NCBI GenBank assembly: GCA_030686995.1
Contig: CM060708.1
Coordinates: forward strand, 263,083,544-263,147,543
DNA length: 64,000 nt
Reading direction: 5' to 3'
Source: Artemisia argyi
Lineage: Eukaryota; Streptophyta; Magnoliopsida; Asterales; Asteraceae
A model generated the notes under the pieces. That model saw nothing but the letters and a program-made list of their open reading frames with translations, did not search any database and had not been told where the DNA came from. The number at the start of each line of letters is the position of its first letter. Positions within the stretch are counted from its first letter, which is position 1. Made by a program: the position numbers and the translations under genes. This document shows, in pieces, positions 11,717 to 25,017 of the stretch.

Positions 11717-11821
11717 GCGGCCCCCTTAATTTTACTAGGCGGCCCCCTTAATCATTAAGGGGACCGGCCTATAATTAAGGGGACCGGCACGCTCCCGAAC
11801 AGTATTTTCTGGCCCTATAAA
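11717..11821 (+). promoter_or_regulatory. Double direct, double inverted box array plus TATA
   Basis: Two GGCGGCCCCCTTAAT boxes and two inverted boxes (ATTAAGGGGACCGGC), then CCTATAAATATT near 11812. The 3' LTR carries the same at about 18186-18290. Confidence 0.6.
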
Positions 11822-12224
11822 TATTGGATCATTCCACATATTTTTCTCACCTTTTTGCACCAGAAACTTTCTGATCTAAACATCCATTTCCTTTCTCTAA
11901 AAATCCTTTGATCTTATATAGTTTGATCTTTGTTTCAAAGTGATTCAAGCCTCAACATTCAAAGTGCAAAGAGAAGAATACTTCTATTAGAAGTATTACA
12001 ACTTAGTATCATCTTGCTATCTAAGTTGCTTGTTTATATTTTCTTGTAAGTCTTTCATTCTTTGGTGAATAAGGTGTATGTATTAGTTAGCTAGATTTAG
12101 TTGAAGAATCTAGAATTGTTGTAAGTGTAAAGTGGAACTTGAAGTGAAGAAGAAGGGTTAGATAGTATTGGTGATAGGAGATTGTAGCAATAGGGACTTG
12201 TTGTGAAGATATTGAGGGTTCCAA

Positions 12225-12505
12225 GTGAAGAAGACTAGAAGACATTAGTAGATTGAAGTTGTGAAGACTTTAGTGGCTTGAAGGTGTGAAGACATTAGTG
12301 GCTTGAAGGTGTCAAGACATTAGTGGCTTAAAGGTGTGAAAACATTAGTGACTTTAAGGTGTCAAGACATTAGTGGCTTAAAGGTGTGAAGACATTAGTG
12401 ACTTGAAGGTGTCAAGACATTAGTGCCTTAAAGGTATGAAGACATTAGTGGCTTGAAGGTGTCAAGACATTAGTACCTTGAAGGTGTGAAGATACTTGTG
12501 GTGTG
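12225..12505 (+). repeat. Minisatellite with a unit of about 26 bp, GTGAAGACATTAGTGGCTTGAAG
   Basis: About ten tandem, slightly varied units alternate between GTGAAGACATTAGTG and GTCAAGACATTAGTG. The 3' LTR has the matching array at 18720-18972. It lies downstream of the TATA box, so it would be transcribed in the leader. Confidence 0.9.
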
Positions 12506-13162
12506 AAGAAATATTGAAGTAGTGCAAAGGTGTGAAGAAGAAGTGGTGTGATATTTGGTGTGAGATTGGTTCTAGCTACGATTAGAACTCGACATCTTGC
12601 TTTGTGTCGTTAATTGGTGTAAGCTTTTGGTGTGTACGGTTTTCTCCGCCATAAGGGAGGTTATTGACTTAGTGAAGAAAACTCTCGAGTTCGGTGCTCG
12701 GGGAGTGGAGTAGGGCAAGGAAGGTGTCCTTTTAGCCGAACCACTATAAATCCTTTGTCTCTCGGTTTGATCTTTCCATCTCTCACTCTTTGCTTGCTTA
12801 CTTACTAGCTTTTCATATATTGTTAATATCGTATGTTGTGCATATATTGATTTCACATAAAGATCAAACTAGGTTCTATTTAAAACATTAATTATACTTT
12901 AGTAAAATATAAGTATAAACAATTACTAAGACACATATATCTATATTAGTACAAACTTATAATTAAGTGAGATATATGAAATTATAATTTCTATTCAACA
13001 CTTCAAATAAGTAGTGTATATATGATATATGTGAATTAGTTTGAATCTATACTTTAGCTTCAAAGGTTTTTACAATTACCATCAATTCTTTGAAAAGCAA
13101 ATTCTTATTAAACGAAAAAGACGCAAAACTATTCAACCCCCCCCCTTCTAGTTTTCCACAAT

Positions 13163-13175
13163 TGGTACCAGAGCC
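13163..13175 (+). other. Primer-binding site
   Basis: TGGTACCAGAGCC starts 2 bp after the LTR end. It differs by one base from the complement of the initiator methionine tRNA 3' end (TGGTATCAGAGCC), the usual copia primer. Confidence 0.8.
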
Positions 13176-13227
13176 ACGTCTAGCAAGATTTTTAAAATAG
13201 ACTGTATTTTAAAACTTGTAACGATCT

Positions 13228-14346
13228 ATGGAATTTGAAAAATATTTAGAAGGGGAATTTATGCAACAACCACCATTATTTGAAAATGATCATTTTCTTG
13301 AATGGAAAAACAAATTTGAAAATTATGTGAAATTAATAGATCTTGATCTTTGGCATATCATTTCAATTGGTGATCTTAAACCAACCAAAATAGATTTTGA
13401 AAATCAAAATAATAATCTTCAAACTAAAATTGATAAAAACACTAAAGCCAAATTACTTATTTTCAAAACTCTACCAAAAGTTAAATATGAAAGATTATTT
13501 CGTTGTAAAACGGCAAATGATATTTGGAAATGTCTTTTAAAGATTCACCAAGAAGAATGTAAAACCAAAGATGATAAACTTGATATTGCACAAGAAATAG
13601 TTAATCTAGAAAATGTAGTAAATAAATATTTAGTCGAAATAAGCACATGTACTACTAGTTCAAATGTGATCATTGAAGGTATCTACAACGAAGAATACAT
13701 GAGCCAAATCCGAAGAAAGAGCGTGAATAAATCATGGTGCAACAAGTGCAAACAAGACGATGATAATACGGCTTATGAGAATATTCAAACAAATGAGAAC
13801 ACAAGTATTGATGGCAAGAACTACATGTTTCTAGATCCAAGTGAAACTACAAACAAAACATGGAGCGACATGGAAGATGGAATTGATCACCGTATAGCAT
13901 GTGAGGAATGTACAACTACAAAGAAGGTACAATCCAAAACTAAACATTTTTGCTATGATCAATTTATATTAGAATTTTTAAAAATGGAAAACTACTTCAA
14001 ACATTTTTGCAACATTGACTCAAAAATTATTTTTAAGAACGAATTTTCAACATCCGCTGAAAACAACTTTGAAAAAGAAATCATTTTAGAAGATAAAATG
14101 TCTAGACTTAAAAGTAATATTGAAATCGATCTTGAATGTAAAAAATGTCGAGACTACAAACATGAAATTAAAATTGAAAATGAAAAAGCAAAAACATTGG
14201 CAAAATTCGAAAATAGCTCTAAATCTTTAAAATATCTTCTCGACATTCAAAAGCCATTTTATGATAAAACCGGGTTAGGATTTATCGTAAATGATCCTTC
14301 AACAAATGCATTAAAACAAATAAAATTTGTTAAATCTAGTGAATAA
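13228..14346 (+). CDS. gag: SIRE-like Gag, truncated, without zinc knuckle
   Basis: A 372-aa ORF starting at MEFEKYLEGEF, 67 bp after the LTR. Residues of about 1-150 resemble the copia Gag domain of the UBN2 type: an aromatic N-terminal stretch (FLEWKNKFENYVKLIDLDLWHI, residues near 32-53) and the ANDIWKCLLKIHQ segment typical of this fold. From about residue 170 it continues into a Lys/Glu-rich, Cys-containing helical region (WCNKCK, CEECTTTK, ECKKC pairs) and ends near a KTGLGF motif, which in SIRE Gag lies in the coiled-coil tail. The CX2CX4HX4C nucleic-acid knuckle of autonomous relatives is absent, and the protein stops before the protease. It would form the particle shell for this element's RNA or join shells made by a helper. 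The frame is intact and there is no competing upstream start. Confidence 0.8.
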   Translation: MEFEKYLEGEFMQQPPLFENDHFLEWKNKFENYVKLIDLDLWHIISIGDLKPTKIDFENQNNNLQTKIDKNTKAKLLIFKTLPKVKYERLFRCKTANDIWKCLLKIHQEECKTKDDKLDIAQEIVNLENVVNKYLVEISTCTTSSNVIIEGIYNEEYMSQIRRKSVNKSWCNKCKQDDDNTAYENIQTNENTSIDGKNYMFLDPSETTNKTWSDMEDGIDHRIACEECTTTKKVQSKTKHFCYDQFILEFLKMENYFKHFCNIDSKIIFKNEFSTSAENNFEKEIILEDKMSRLKSNIEIDLECKKCRDYKHEIKIENEKAKTLAKFENSSKSLKYLLDIQKPFYDKTGLGFIVNDPSTNALKQIKFVKSSE

Positions 14347-16250
<1,904 letters not shown>

Positions 16251-16252
16251 TG

Positions 16253-16470
16253 GGCGGCCCCCTTAATTATATAAGGCGGCCCCCTTAATGATTAAGGGGA
16301 CCGGCCCCTAATTAAGGGAACCGGCCATCTGATGGTCGAGGATTCTGTTTTCTTTATCACTTTTTGACCCATTTCAGCCTATACTTCCCAAAATTCACAA
16401 ACATATTTTGTCCCATGCTATCCCTCAAAATTTACCTTCCTAAACCACATTTCTCATACACTATAAATAC
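16253..16470 (+). promoter_or_regulatory. Internal copy of the LTR box array and TATA, ahead of the accessory ORF
   Basis: Two GGCGGCCCCCTTAAT boxes (16253-16290) and two inverted boxes (ATTAAGGGGACCGGCC, ATTAAGGGAACCGGCC, up to 16330) repeat the LTR promoter array inside the element. CACTATAAATACC follows at about 16458-16470, roughly 35 bp before the ATG at 16505. Spacing to TATA is wider than in the LTR (about 130 against 25-40 bp). This suggests a separate transcript for the second ORF. Confidence 0.55.
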
Positions 16471-16504
16471 CCTCTTCCCATCATTAATGCCATCACACCC
16501 AAAC

Positions 16505-17335
16505 ATGTCATCTCCCAACAACCAAAAACCTAAAATTTCAAGAACCGCAAGGATCTCCGTCAAACCCGTTTGGAGGAGGAAACTTGATTCTTGTCATAAC
16601 TCAAGTGATGTTGTTCCAAGTCAACCAACTACTAAACCTCAAACCCACAATAATGATTCATCACACAACCTATCACCCACTCATTCCCTCATTCATGCTT
16701 CTTCTTATGATGAGCATGCTCAATCCCAAAACAACAATCCCAATCTCTCAATCAATACTTCACATGTTGCTCATTCAACAAAAACACCACTCACTCTTGG
16801 AGAACCTCTTCCACCCATTGCATGTTTTCATGACTACCCAAGCTCAACCATGTCTCCACCACCAAGAGTACCACCACCACATCCTACAACCTCACATGCC
16901 ATTCCTATGTTGCATGTTCAAACCTTCTCCCAAGACAACCATCATGCTCCACCATTATCACCTTCCTCCGAACACTTGAAGTTCGTTGAGGAGCTAAAAG
17001 AGGCTCATGAGCTTAGTGCTCTTTTAGCATTACATCTTGCGCAACGCAATTTGGATCCACCACAATCAAGCTTACCATCATCACCACACAACATCAACCA
17101 AGTTGAGAAGCATGTCAATAATTGCCCTTGTTGCATCTTCCTTCAACAACAAACCATTGCCTTGAATGAGTACTTCACTTGGATTGAGTATCTTCTTACA
17201 AGATCTCAACAAACATCATCACTTGAACAACATCAAAACCCTCAATCAACAAACCCTATCTCTAACCCACCACCTACAAGTTCCACATCTCCAAACTCAC
17301 CAACATCCATGCAACCAAAAGTTTATCTCCACTAA
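16505..17335 (+). CDS. Proline/serine-rich accessory protein of the non-autonomous SIRE-like element, unknown function
   Basis: 276 aa from the ATG at 16505. The frame is open from 16364, but that start lies upstream of the TATA-like CTATAAATA at 16460, so the internal methionine followed by SSPNNQKPK is preferred. The N-terminus is basic (RTARISVKPVWRRK), then comes a His/Asn/Ser/Pro-rich linker, a Leu-rich helix (KEAHELSALLALHLAQRN), a CPCCIF motif, and a Pro/Ser-rich tail ending KVYLH. No known domain is recognised. It occupies the place where SIRE/Maximus elements carry an extra, env-like ORF after pol, but I see no signal peptide or membrane segment. The shared reading frame with the older copy at 1-475 shows that the ORF belongs to the family. 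It is not a gene fragment unique to this copy. Confidence 0.6.
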   Translation: MSSPNNQKPKISRTARISVKPVWRRKLDSCHNSSDVVPSQPTTKPQTHNNDSSHNLSPTHSLIHASSYDEHAQSQNNNPNLSINTSHVAHSTKTPLTLGEPLPPIACFHDYPSSTMSPPPRVPPPHPTTSHAIPMLHVQTFSQDNHHAPPLSPSSEHLKFVEELKEAHELSALLALHLAQRNLDPPQSSLPSSPHNINQVEKHVNNCPCCIFLQQQTIALNEYFTWIEYLLTRSQQTSSLEQHQNPQSTNPISNPPPTSSTSPNSPTSMQPKVYLH

Positions 17336-17811
17336 ACCACTAAGCATTTTACATGCTTATTTCTCTCATTTTCAAATAAAACACCTCAACCATTTTGGGA
17401 TTCAAGAAAGTTTGATGACACTCTTTGTTGGCACAATAGGATATTCTACTTAGTATTAGAATTCCTTCATTATGGCTTTTGTAACAATGATTATGTGGTT
17501 GACATAATCATCTTGAATTAATGAATGCTTTTATATGTGTTTAAAATTCTTCTTTGCCATGCTTACTATTAGTTGTTATTATGCTATATGTATTTGATTG
17601 TGCCTCTAATATCTTTCTTGCAAGAATTCCATATCTCGAACCCTTGGTGCCCTCAAACGAGGGGGAGCATACATCAAGGGGGAGCCTTTACCTTATAGGC
17701 TTAAACCTTTTTGATTCTACAAAAAGGGGGAGAAGTGAATATAAACTCACTAAATACTTGTCTAAAAAAAATTAATTTTTGGATTTAATGAGTTTAGGTT
17801 TTGTAATCATC

Positions 17812-17825
17812 AAAAAGGGGGAGAT
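17812..17825 (+). other. Polypurine tract
   Basis: AAAAAGGGGGAGAT directly precedes the 3' LTR start TGTTGATAT and is the site of plus-strand priming. Confidence 0.85.
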
Positions 17826-19626
17826 TGTTGATATAAATAATTGACTAAAAACATTATTCATATCTTTCGATATCTCTAAGTTTTGATAATCACAAAACGA
17901 AAACTCATCAAACCAAAGGTTATGACGTAAACAAGTATTTAGTAGTAAATACTCACTTTCACCATTTAATCACTTAAGGTATGAATAAACAAAGTGATTA
18001 ATGTATTATAAGATCAAAGGAAATCTTGTCTTAAGACATAACATTTTATAAAATGATTTTAACATTTTATATATATTTGTAAATCATTTTTGGAATAGCT
18101 TTATTAAACCACAAAAATATGATTTCAAATTTCCAACTAAAAAGGGCAAATTTTATCCAGAAAAACTTTTCAAACGTTCAGGAGGGCGGCCCCCTTAATT
18201 TTACTAGGCGGCCCCCTTAAACATTAAGGGGACCGGCCTATAATTAAGGGGACCGGCACGCTCCCGAACAGTATTTTCTGGCCCTATAAATATTGGATCA
18301 TTCCACATATTTTTCTCACCTTTTTGCACCAGAAACTTTCTGATCTAAACATCCATTTCCTTTCTCTAAAAATCCTTTGATCTTATATACTTTGATCTTT
18401 GTTTCAAAGTGATTCAAGCCTCAACATTCAAAGTGCAAAGAGAAGGATACTTCTATTAGAAGTATTACAACTTAGTATCATCTTGCTATCTAAGTTGCTT
18501 GTTTATATTTTCTTGTAAATCTTTCATTCTTTGGTGAATAAGGTGTATGTATTAGTTAGCTAGATTTAGTTGAAGAATCTAGAATTGTTGTAAGTGTAAA
18601 GTGGAACTTGAAGTGAAGAAGAAGGGTTAGATAGTATTGGTGATAGGAGATTGTAGCAATAGGGACTTGTTGTGAAGATATTAAGGGTTCCAAGTGAAGA
18701 AGACTAGAAGACATTAGTAGATTGAAGTTGTGAAGACTTTAGTGGCTTGAAGGTGTGAAGACATTAGTGGCTTGAAGGTGTCAAGACATTAGTGGCTTAA
18801 AGGTGTGAAGACATTAGTGACTTGAAGGTGTCAAGACACTAGTGGCTTAAAGGTGTGAAGACATTAGTGACTTGAAGGTGTCAAGACATTAGTGCCTTAA
18901 AGGTGTGAAGACATTAGTGGCTTGAAGGTGTCAAGACATTAGTGCCTTGAAGGTGTGAAGATACTTGTGGTGTGAAGAAATATTGAAGTAGTGCAAAGGT
19001 GTGAAGAAGAAGTGGTGTGATATTTGGTGTGAGATTGGTTCTAGCTACGATTAGAACTCGACATCTTGCTTTGTGTCGTTAATTGGTGTAAGCTTTTGGT
19101 GTGTACGGTTTTCTCCGCCATAAGGGAGGTTATTGACTTAGTGAAGAAAACTCTCGAGTTCGGTGCTCGGGGAATGGAGTAGGGCAAGGAAGGTGTCCTT
19201 GTAGCCGAACCACTATAAATCCTTTGTCTCTCGGTTTGATCTTTCCATCTCTCACTCTTTGCTTGCTTACTTACTAGCTTTTCATATATTGTTAATATCG
19301 TGTGTTGTGCATATATTGATTTTACATAAAGATCAAACTAGGTTCCATTTAAAACATTAATTATACTTTAGTAAAATATAAGTATAAACAGTTACTAAGA
19401 CGCAGATATCTATATTAGTACAAACTTATAATTAAGTGAGATATATGAAATTATAATTTCTATTCAACACTTCAAATAAGTAGTGTATATATGATATATG
19501 TGAATTAGTTTGAATCTATACTTTAGCTTCAAAGGTTTTTACAATTACCATCAATTCTTTGAAAAGCAAATTCTTATTAAACGAAAAAGACGCAAAACTA
19601 TTCAACCCCCCTTCTAGTTTTCCACA
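17826..19626 (+). repeat. 3' LTR of the non-autonomous SIRE-like element
   Basis: 1,801 bp, near identical to 11357-13160, with the same box array, minisatellite and ends. It is followed by the duplicated target AAATG. Confidence 0.95.
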
Positions 19627-20538
19627 AAATGATTTCTGAATGAGTTAATATTGTTAGGTAGTGCCGAGTCCGTAGTTGCCGTCTTGTGAGTTATTATACA
19701 TCTTACTTCTACCGATTTCTTCTTGCTGATTTCTGGACTTGAGGTGAGTCATAGCCCCACTTTTACTCTTGAACTATGTTTTCAATACTTGGGGTGAGAA
19801 ATGTGCAAATTATTTTATGTGGACTATTTATCGCTTCTATATTCTTTCTAAAACTTGCTATGCGTATGGACTAGGATGTATTGTCAGCTTTAGTCACATA
19901 TATTTTATGTGTACTATTCAAGGTTGGCTTGTTTGGAATTGTCAGCTTTAGTCACACGGTTCGTGTGTACTATTCAAGGTTGGCTTATTTAGATACTGTA
20001 GCGTGCACCTATAGGTTATTAATACTTCGAAGGTTATCCGAGTATTTATGGTATTGCGGGGGTTACCCGAATATTTATGTTAGAACGGAGGGTATCCGTG
20101 TGTTATGTTGGAGCGGAGGGTATCCGCAGGCTTTTAGTAAATCCTTAGTCTAGCTAGCAAGCGTTTTGCGTATATGTCCACTATATTGTTGATGAATTTA
20201 AACCTATGATCTCACCAGCAAAAGCTAACTTTTAGCACGTTTTCTCAGGTAATTAAGTGATGATTTGGATGCATGGATTGGAAGGCTCGGCTAAGGCACC
20301 CGGTTTATGGATCTATTTTTCTAAACTCTGATATTGAATTGTGGACCCACTATTATTTCTTTTGGGCCTGACTCTGAATGATGTTGGGATTAATGTAAAC
20401 TTTAAAACCCTGTTTTGGTTGCGTTTTTATTTCGTTTACTTTATCTCGTTCTATTATGTATTGTGTTGGATACCAATCCCCGTAGCACCCCGAAAGCTTG
20501 TTGTGTCTTCCGCTGTATCAAATTTTGGGGGTGTTACA

Positions 20539-22475
20539 CTAAGCCAAGACTAGACTCGACTTAAGCCAATAAATGAAAAATAACAAAAATATAAAATAAA
20601 CATAGAATGAAAAGGGATGGTAGTCCGTATGTTTTTCTCTTTTCTTTTTCTATTTTTTTTTTCTTGATTTTTTTTCCATTTTTTTTTATTTTATTGCATA
20701 CACTCTTACCCTACCATCCAAAATAATACATCATAGGGAATGAAAATTCCCCTTACACTTGAATTTTTACATACTTTATGATAAACTAATCTAATGACTC
20801 GAATTAAGAAAATCAAAACACTTGGAGTACTTTTAAGATTAACGCACATACGGGGGTAATATATGATGTTCTTCCCCATTACTCCACAAAATAAGTATTT
20901 ACCCATGAGTCCCAATCATCCCAAAACAATATGTACAAGGATATGACTCGACTTAGCAACCATGTAATCAATTAGATAATTAACTTAGGGTTTAACAAAT
21001 AACAATAATGCACTAAAAATTAGTGCATACACGGAAGGCTAAGGCGATTTGGGCGTACATTTAAGTGGGGTGTAACAAATTCTTCCTTTAAGTAAAATGC
21101 TTAAAGTTAGAAACGAAAAGATAGGCTCGGAGGGGTGTACTAGGGGTTTCGTGTACTAAAAATGAGTACAACGCTAAGGGTGTGGAAAAATTAGTTGACT
21201 TAACTAGCCAAGTAATATGACTTAAATGGTCAAGTAATTATGATACGGGTTTAAACACAAGGGTGATCCTAATGCCTCTTATCATGTAGTAAATCCTACT
21301 ACACGAATGTAGACTTACTAGCGGTCTCGGGATGCATCACTAACACAAGTTCTAGAATCTAAATGCTACCGGTACACTCATAAGCACTAATAGTAAATGC
21401 TTTTCCTATCAAATCTAAAGGCGACCCTCACATATTTGGGTGGAAATTTTTTTTGAATAGTACGGTTTTGTTCTAGTCATACAATCTCCTATCCATGAGA
21501 CGCTTGCTATGGCTAAAGTTTCACTCTTAAATGTTGTAAAAAATTTTAAATTTGGCGCTAAAATTATACTAACAAGTATTTCTCATAGTTTTATTACACA
21601 TCTACCATCAAACAAACAAACTCAAGCGAAAGTGTATCTGTAAGGTATCATCATTTTACCCTCACCTTACACTTAGGATGAACATTGTCCCCAATGTTCA
21701 AGTAAAGAATGTAAAAGTGAAATAAGTAAAACAAATGAAATCAAATACTCCCCTGATTCGCTCGGTATGGATAATAAGGTGGCCAGGTTAGATCTTCCTC
21801 CAAGAAAATGAACAATCAAAGCTTCCCTTCCAGAATAATAATCATCTTCTTGTCATACATAACCTGTAAATCCTGAGAAAACAGACAAGGTAACCTCGCA
21901 TAAAATCGGCGGCAATCTACATATGCTAATAAATCCTAGAAAACAAAATAAGATATAATGCTTGTGGAATGATGTTTGCATATTTCCTGGAGATTATAAA
22001 ACTAATAATTCAACAAAAACTTTAAGACTCCGTTAGAAAAACAAAACTGGTAAAATTTCCAGATTTTTACACGTGACGCCGTCAAGAGTAAACTCGTGAC
22101 GCCGTCAGAAGTGACCTGCAGAAATTCTTATGTTAAGTTTCCGGAAAATTTATGGAAAAACTTCGTCCTACTTCCTAGAAAATCCTACAAAACTTCATTA
22201 TGACTCGATACAAGCATTTGACTCTAACAAGTACGAATATACATGTTCACTTAATATTGTGGAGAATCATGATCGGTTTGTTTCTTAAAAACATATTTGG
22301 GGTTTCCCCTTACACTTATCTTTTGCAAAAATACCTTTATATGTAATTAAGACGAAGTTAAAAACAAAATAAAGTATTTTCACAATTTTCTTTGAAACAT
22401 GAGCCACAAACAACAAAAATAAAACATGCATACGGAAACAAATAACAATCAAACAAAATAAAAATCACACAAAAC
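20539..22475 (-). other. Non-coding internal region of the inner element
   Basis: 20539-21572 repeats the outer element's 6259-7022 and 8449-8738 stretches. It shows the uninterrupted form of the site (CTTATCATGTAGTAAATCC, about 21278) into which the inner element inserted in the outer copy. 21573-22475 is unique and non-coding. A pair of TGACGCCGTCA palindromes lies at 22074-22110. Confidence 0.7.
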
Positions 22476-22504
22476 ATGGGTTGCCTCCCAAGAAACGCTT
22501 TTCT
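22476..22504 (-). other. Conserved Athila/Tat post-coding motif
   Basis: On minus, AAAAGCGTTTCTTGGGAGGC followed by AACCCATG. A near-identical string is widespread in Athila/Tat-type elements of dicots, downstream of the coding region. Its role is unknown to me; here it supports the family assignment and the strand. Confidence 0.5.
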
Positions 22505-22542
22505 TTATTTACGAGTCTTGTAGCTAGACTCAAGGTTATGGG

Positions 22543-23118
22543 TTACCGTGTGTCGCTTATGCTCACATAACCAAGCGTGAGCCATCTAATAGTCGCTTCA
22601 TCTTTCTTATAACCATCTCCTAACTCTAAACATCCGCGATAGTATCTTTTATTCTTTTCATGAGTATACTTAAGCCCTTTTCTCTTATCATTCTCACTTA
22701 GCATTTCTATGAGCGGGTACCTACTACACTTCTCCAAGGAAAAATCCTTGAATCTAGGGAGTGCACGGGGCATTTGGTAGATAAAATCTTCATCCCCATC
22801 CGAGAATGTAATTAACCCTTCCGTTAGTTTTTCATCGAGGTTGGTCAACCTTTTGAAAGGTTTTCCAAATACAACTTGGGTTAACTTACTATCAATAAAT
22901 TCTCCTAGATTCTCCATAACCATGAACTCAACAAGATAAGCAAAGCTTCCTACAAACACATGCAATGATATTGCCCTAGCAATAATATTATCTCCTTTGT
23001 ATTCTAACTCATCTACCATGATTTTATTATATTCATTACGCGAGATTATGTTCATTGGGAGAGATGAGTTAAGGTAGGCATTAAAGCTCCTAAATCCGAT
23101 CTTACAAGGAAATTGCAT
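22543..23118 (-). pseudogene. Retropepsin-like fragment of the MAK10-like Athila/Tat polyprotein
   Basis: A 191-aa frame. The region SFNAYLNSSLPMNIISRNEY followed by KIMVDEL corresponds to the protease fold of Asteraceae MAK10-like polyproteins. Further segments match the usual order: a VFVGSFAYLVEFMVMENLGEF beta-rich stretch, then VVFGKPFKRLTNL, equivalent to the conserved 'LGRPFL' motif of retropepsins. The catalytic Asp-Ser/Thr-Gly triad is not present where it should be, near residue 17, so protease activity is unlikely. The segment following a retropepsin in full elements (RT) is missing. It lies 60 bp after the 86-aa ORF in the same direction. Confidence 0.5.
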
Positions 23119-23178
23119 GTTGAATGAACTATCACTCTCAATCCTCGTTCTAGGTTCGACATACCTAAGAGGGTTCGC

Positions 23179-23439
23179 TTAGTCTTCCATCCTATCCTCA
23201 TTAATCACATCACCATCACCTAGATCCTCATCGGAGTCTAAATAGTAAAAAGGACTAGCCCTATGGTCATCATCATGGTCAGACTCCTCCATTTCAGAAT
23301 TATTGTCAAAGTGGTGGTTAGGCGATAGGTTAGGTGGGTTCTCATTTTCCACTAAAGGGATTGGGGCGGGCATTTGGAAAATCCTACGACGAAAAACACG
23401 AATAACAGGAATCAAACGATCAATGTTATTGTTATCCAT
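23179..23439 (-). CDS. Small acidic ORF after the primer-binding site, unknown function
   Basis: 86 aa starting MDNNNIDRLIPVIRVFRRRI, about 130 bp after the primer-binding site, in the position of the gag start. The N-terminal third is basic and hydrophobic; the rest is acidic (MEESDHDDDH, DSDEDLGDGD). No gag domain is seen. It may be the surviving N-terminus of a polyprotein whose gag was deleted, joined to the protease-like fragment downstream. Confidence 0.4.
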   Translation of the reverse strand: MDNNNIDRLIPVIRVFRRRIFQMPAPIPLVENENPPNLSPNHHFDNNSEMEESDHDDDHRASPFYYLDSDEDLGDGDVINEDRMED

Positions 23440-23571
23440 CGAGATAGTTTACGAACAAAGGAAACAAAGAAATGAGATAGACTAAAGAGAACCTAAAAAT
23501 AAAATCTTACCAGAAAGGAATCTAGCAAGTAGACCTAATAAAAAGAGATTCTAACCTAGACAATAACTATT

Positions 23572-23589
23572 CCCCGGGCTGCGGCGCCA
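23572..23589 (-). other. Primer-binding site of the inner element
   Basis: On minus, TGGCGCCGCAGCCCGGGG begins 6 bp from the LTR edge. It resembles the TGGCGCCGTTGCCGGGGA site of Athila/Tat elements, apparently with small changes in the right half. Confidence 0.7.
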
Positions 23590-23595
23590 AAAACT

Positions 23596-25017
23596 TGATG
23601 CGTAGGGATTGCACCAGCCTTTACATCTCGAGGGATCTCGAGAAGCTTACAACCCCCACCAGGCAGTGTACCTGATCGATGTAGTATAGTATAATGAAAA
23701 GTACCGGGGGATTGATCGTTCAGCTAGGAATAGTGTCGCTAGGATTAGAAAACCTAAAGACTAGGTCTAGAGGTGAGGGATGATTCTTTTTGTATTTTTT
23801 TATATTTTTTAGAAAGCAAGTAAAAATCTCGGGTTTGAAGGAGTTTGGGCGGAATTAGTTGCTAATCAACTAACCCAATACTAAGATGCAATCAAAATAA
23901 AATACTAGAAATGAAAATAAACTAAATTATACTAAAGTTGTGAGCAATATGTGGGAGAATTGTGTTTACTTAGATTTCACTACTCCCTAGATATCTTTTA
24001 CACGTTAATTACTTGTTATAGTTGCGTGGATGACGGATTGTATTCCTTAATACCATTCATGGGGTGGCGTACTTACTTCCCCAATCCTATGAGCGCCTAC
24101 TTCACTCCTATGTCGAGCCGGCTAAGAAGCTCCTAACATGGGATCATTAGAATTTACTCATGCATTAAATACAACCAATAAAACTTAGTACACATCGGTT
24201 CATGTTTCCTAAGACGTTCAAGCATGTTACACAATGGAGATCTGCCAGTTTTCTTAAGCCTAACATTGAAATCATTCATCCAATACAACCATAAACAAGT
24301 AATCAACACATAATTAACATCTAGGTTTCATTAGATCTAAGCAAACACAAGATAGATCTAGCCTAGCATGTTGAAATCAAGACAAGTAAAAGATAAATTC
24401 AAACAACACATAGACATATGGAATGAATTAAGAGAAGACTTATCTCAATTGAACATGAAAGGATTCAAGGGATGAAAACCCTTGAAAACACTGTAAAATA
24501 TGACCTAGGGTTTACAAAGTTCGGCCCTAGTTTTCTCCACACAAGTTCCTCTCTAATGAATGAAAAATAGAAAACTATATATAGATTTTGATAGGTGACG
24601 GCGTCAAGAACAAAAGTCTGACGCCGTCATCTCGCCGCCAAATAGTTTCTCGGACTACCTAGATCTGGGTTTGACGTCGTCATGTATTCCGTTTGTGCAG
24701 GCCGTCACCAAATTAACTCTTGATGCCCTTGTTGTGACGCCGTCAGGTTTGCACTGGGTCGTCATGGTTTTTACTCTTGACGCCGTCAGGATCTTCCTCT
24801 TGATGCCGTCAGGTACTGTTCTCAGCATGGAAAATTAAGTCTTTGGCGTTTTCTTCACTTTTATGCTCCAAAAACGTCCGAATTGCTTCCTTTTCCAGAA
24901 TTCACTCCCAAAGTACCTAAAATCACAAAAGGAACGATTTAGGGCAATATTTGATCAAATAAATTCAATTCCGGGCTTAAAAGACCCCTTAAAAGTGGTT
25001 CATTTTTCACCTCATCA
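23596..25017 (-). repeat. Right (5') LTR of the inner Athila/Tat-like element
   Basis: Near identical to 7028-8448. The primer-binding site abuts its left edge, and TGTAA (25018-25022) follows on the right. It has the same TATA and TGACGNCGTCA array (about 24578-24825). Confidence 0.9.

Larger units (their letters stand above)
11357..13160 (+). repeat. 5' LTR of the non-autonomous SIRE-like element
   Basis: 1,804 bp with ends TGTTGATATAAA and TTTTCCACA. It differs from the 3' LTR by a handful of substitutions and by the length of the C run near the end (longer here, at about 13137-13145), so the insertion is recent. Confidence 0.95.
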
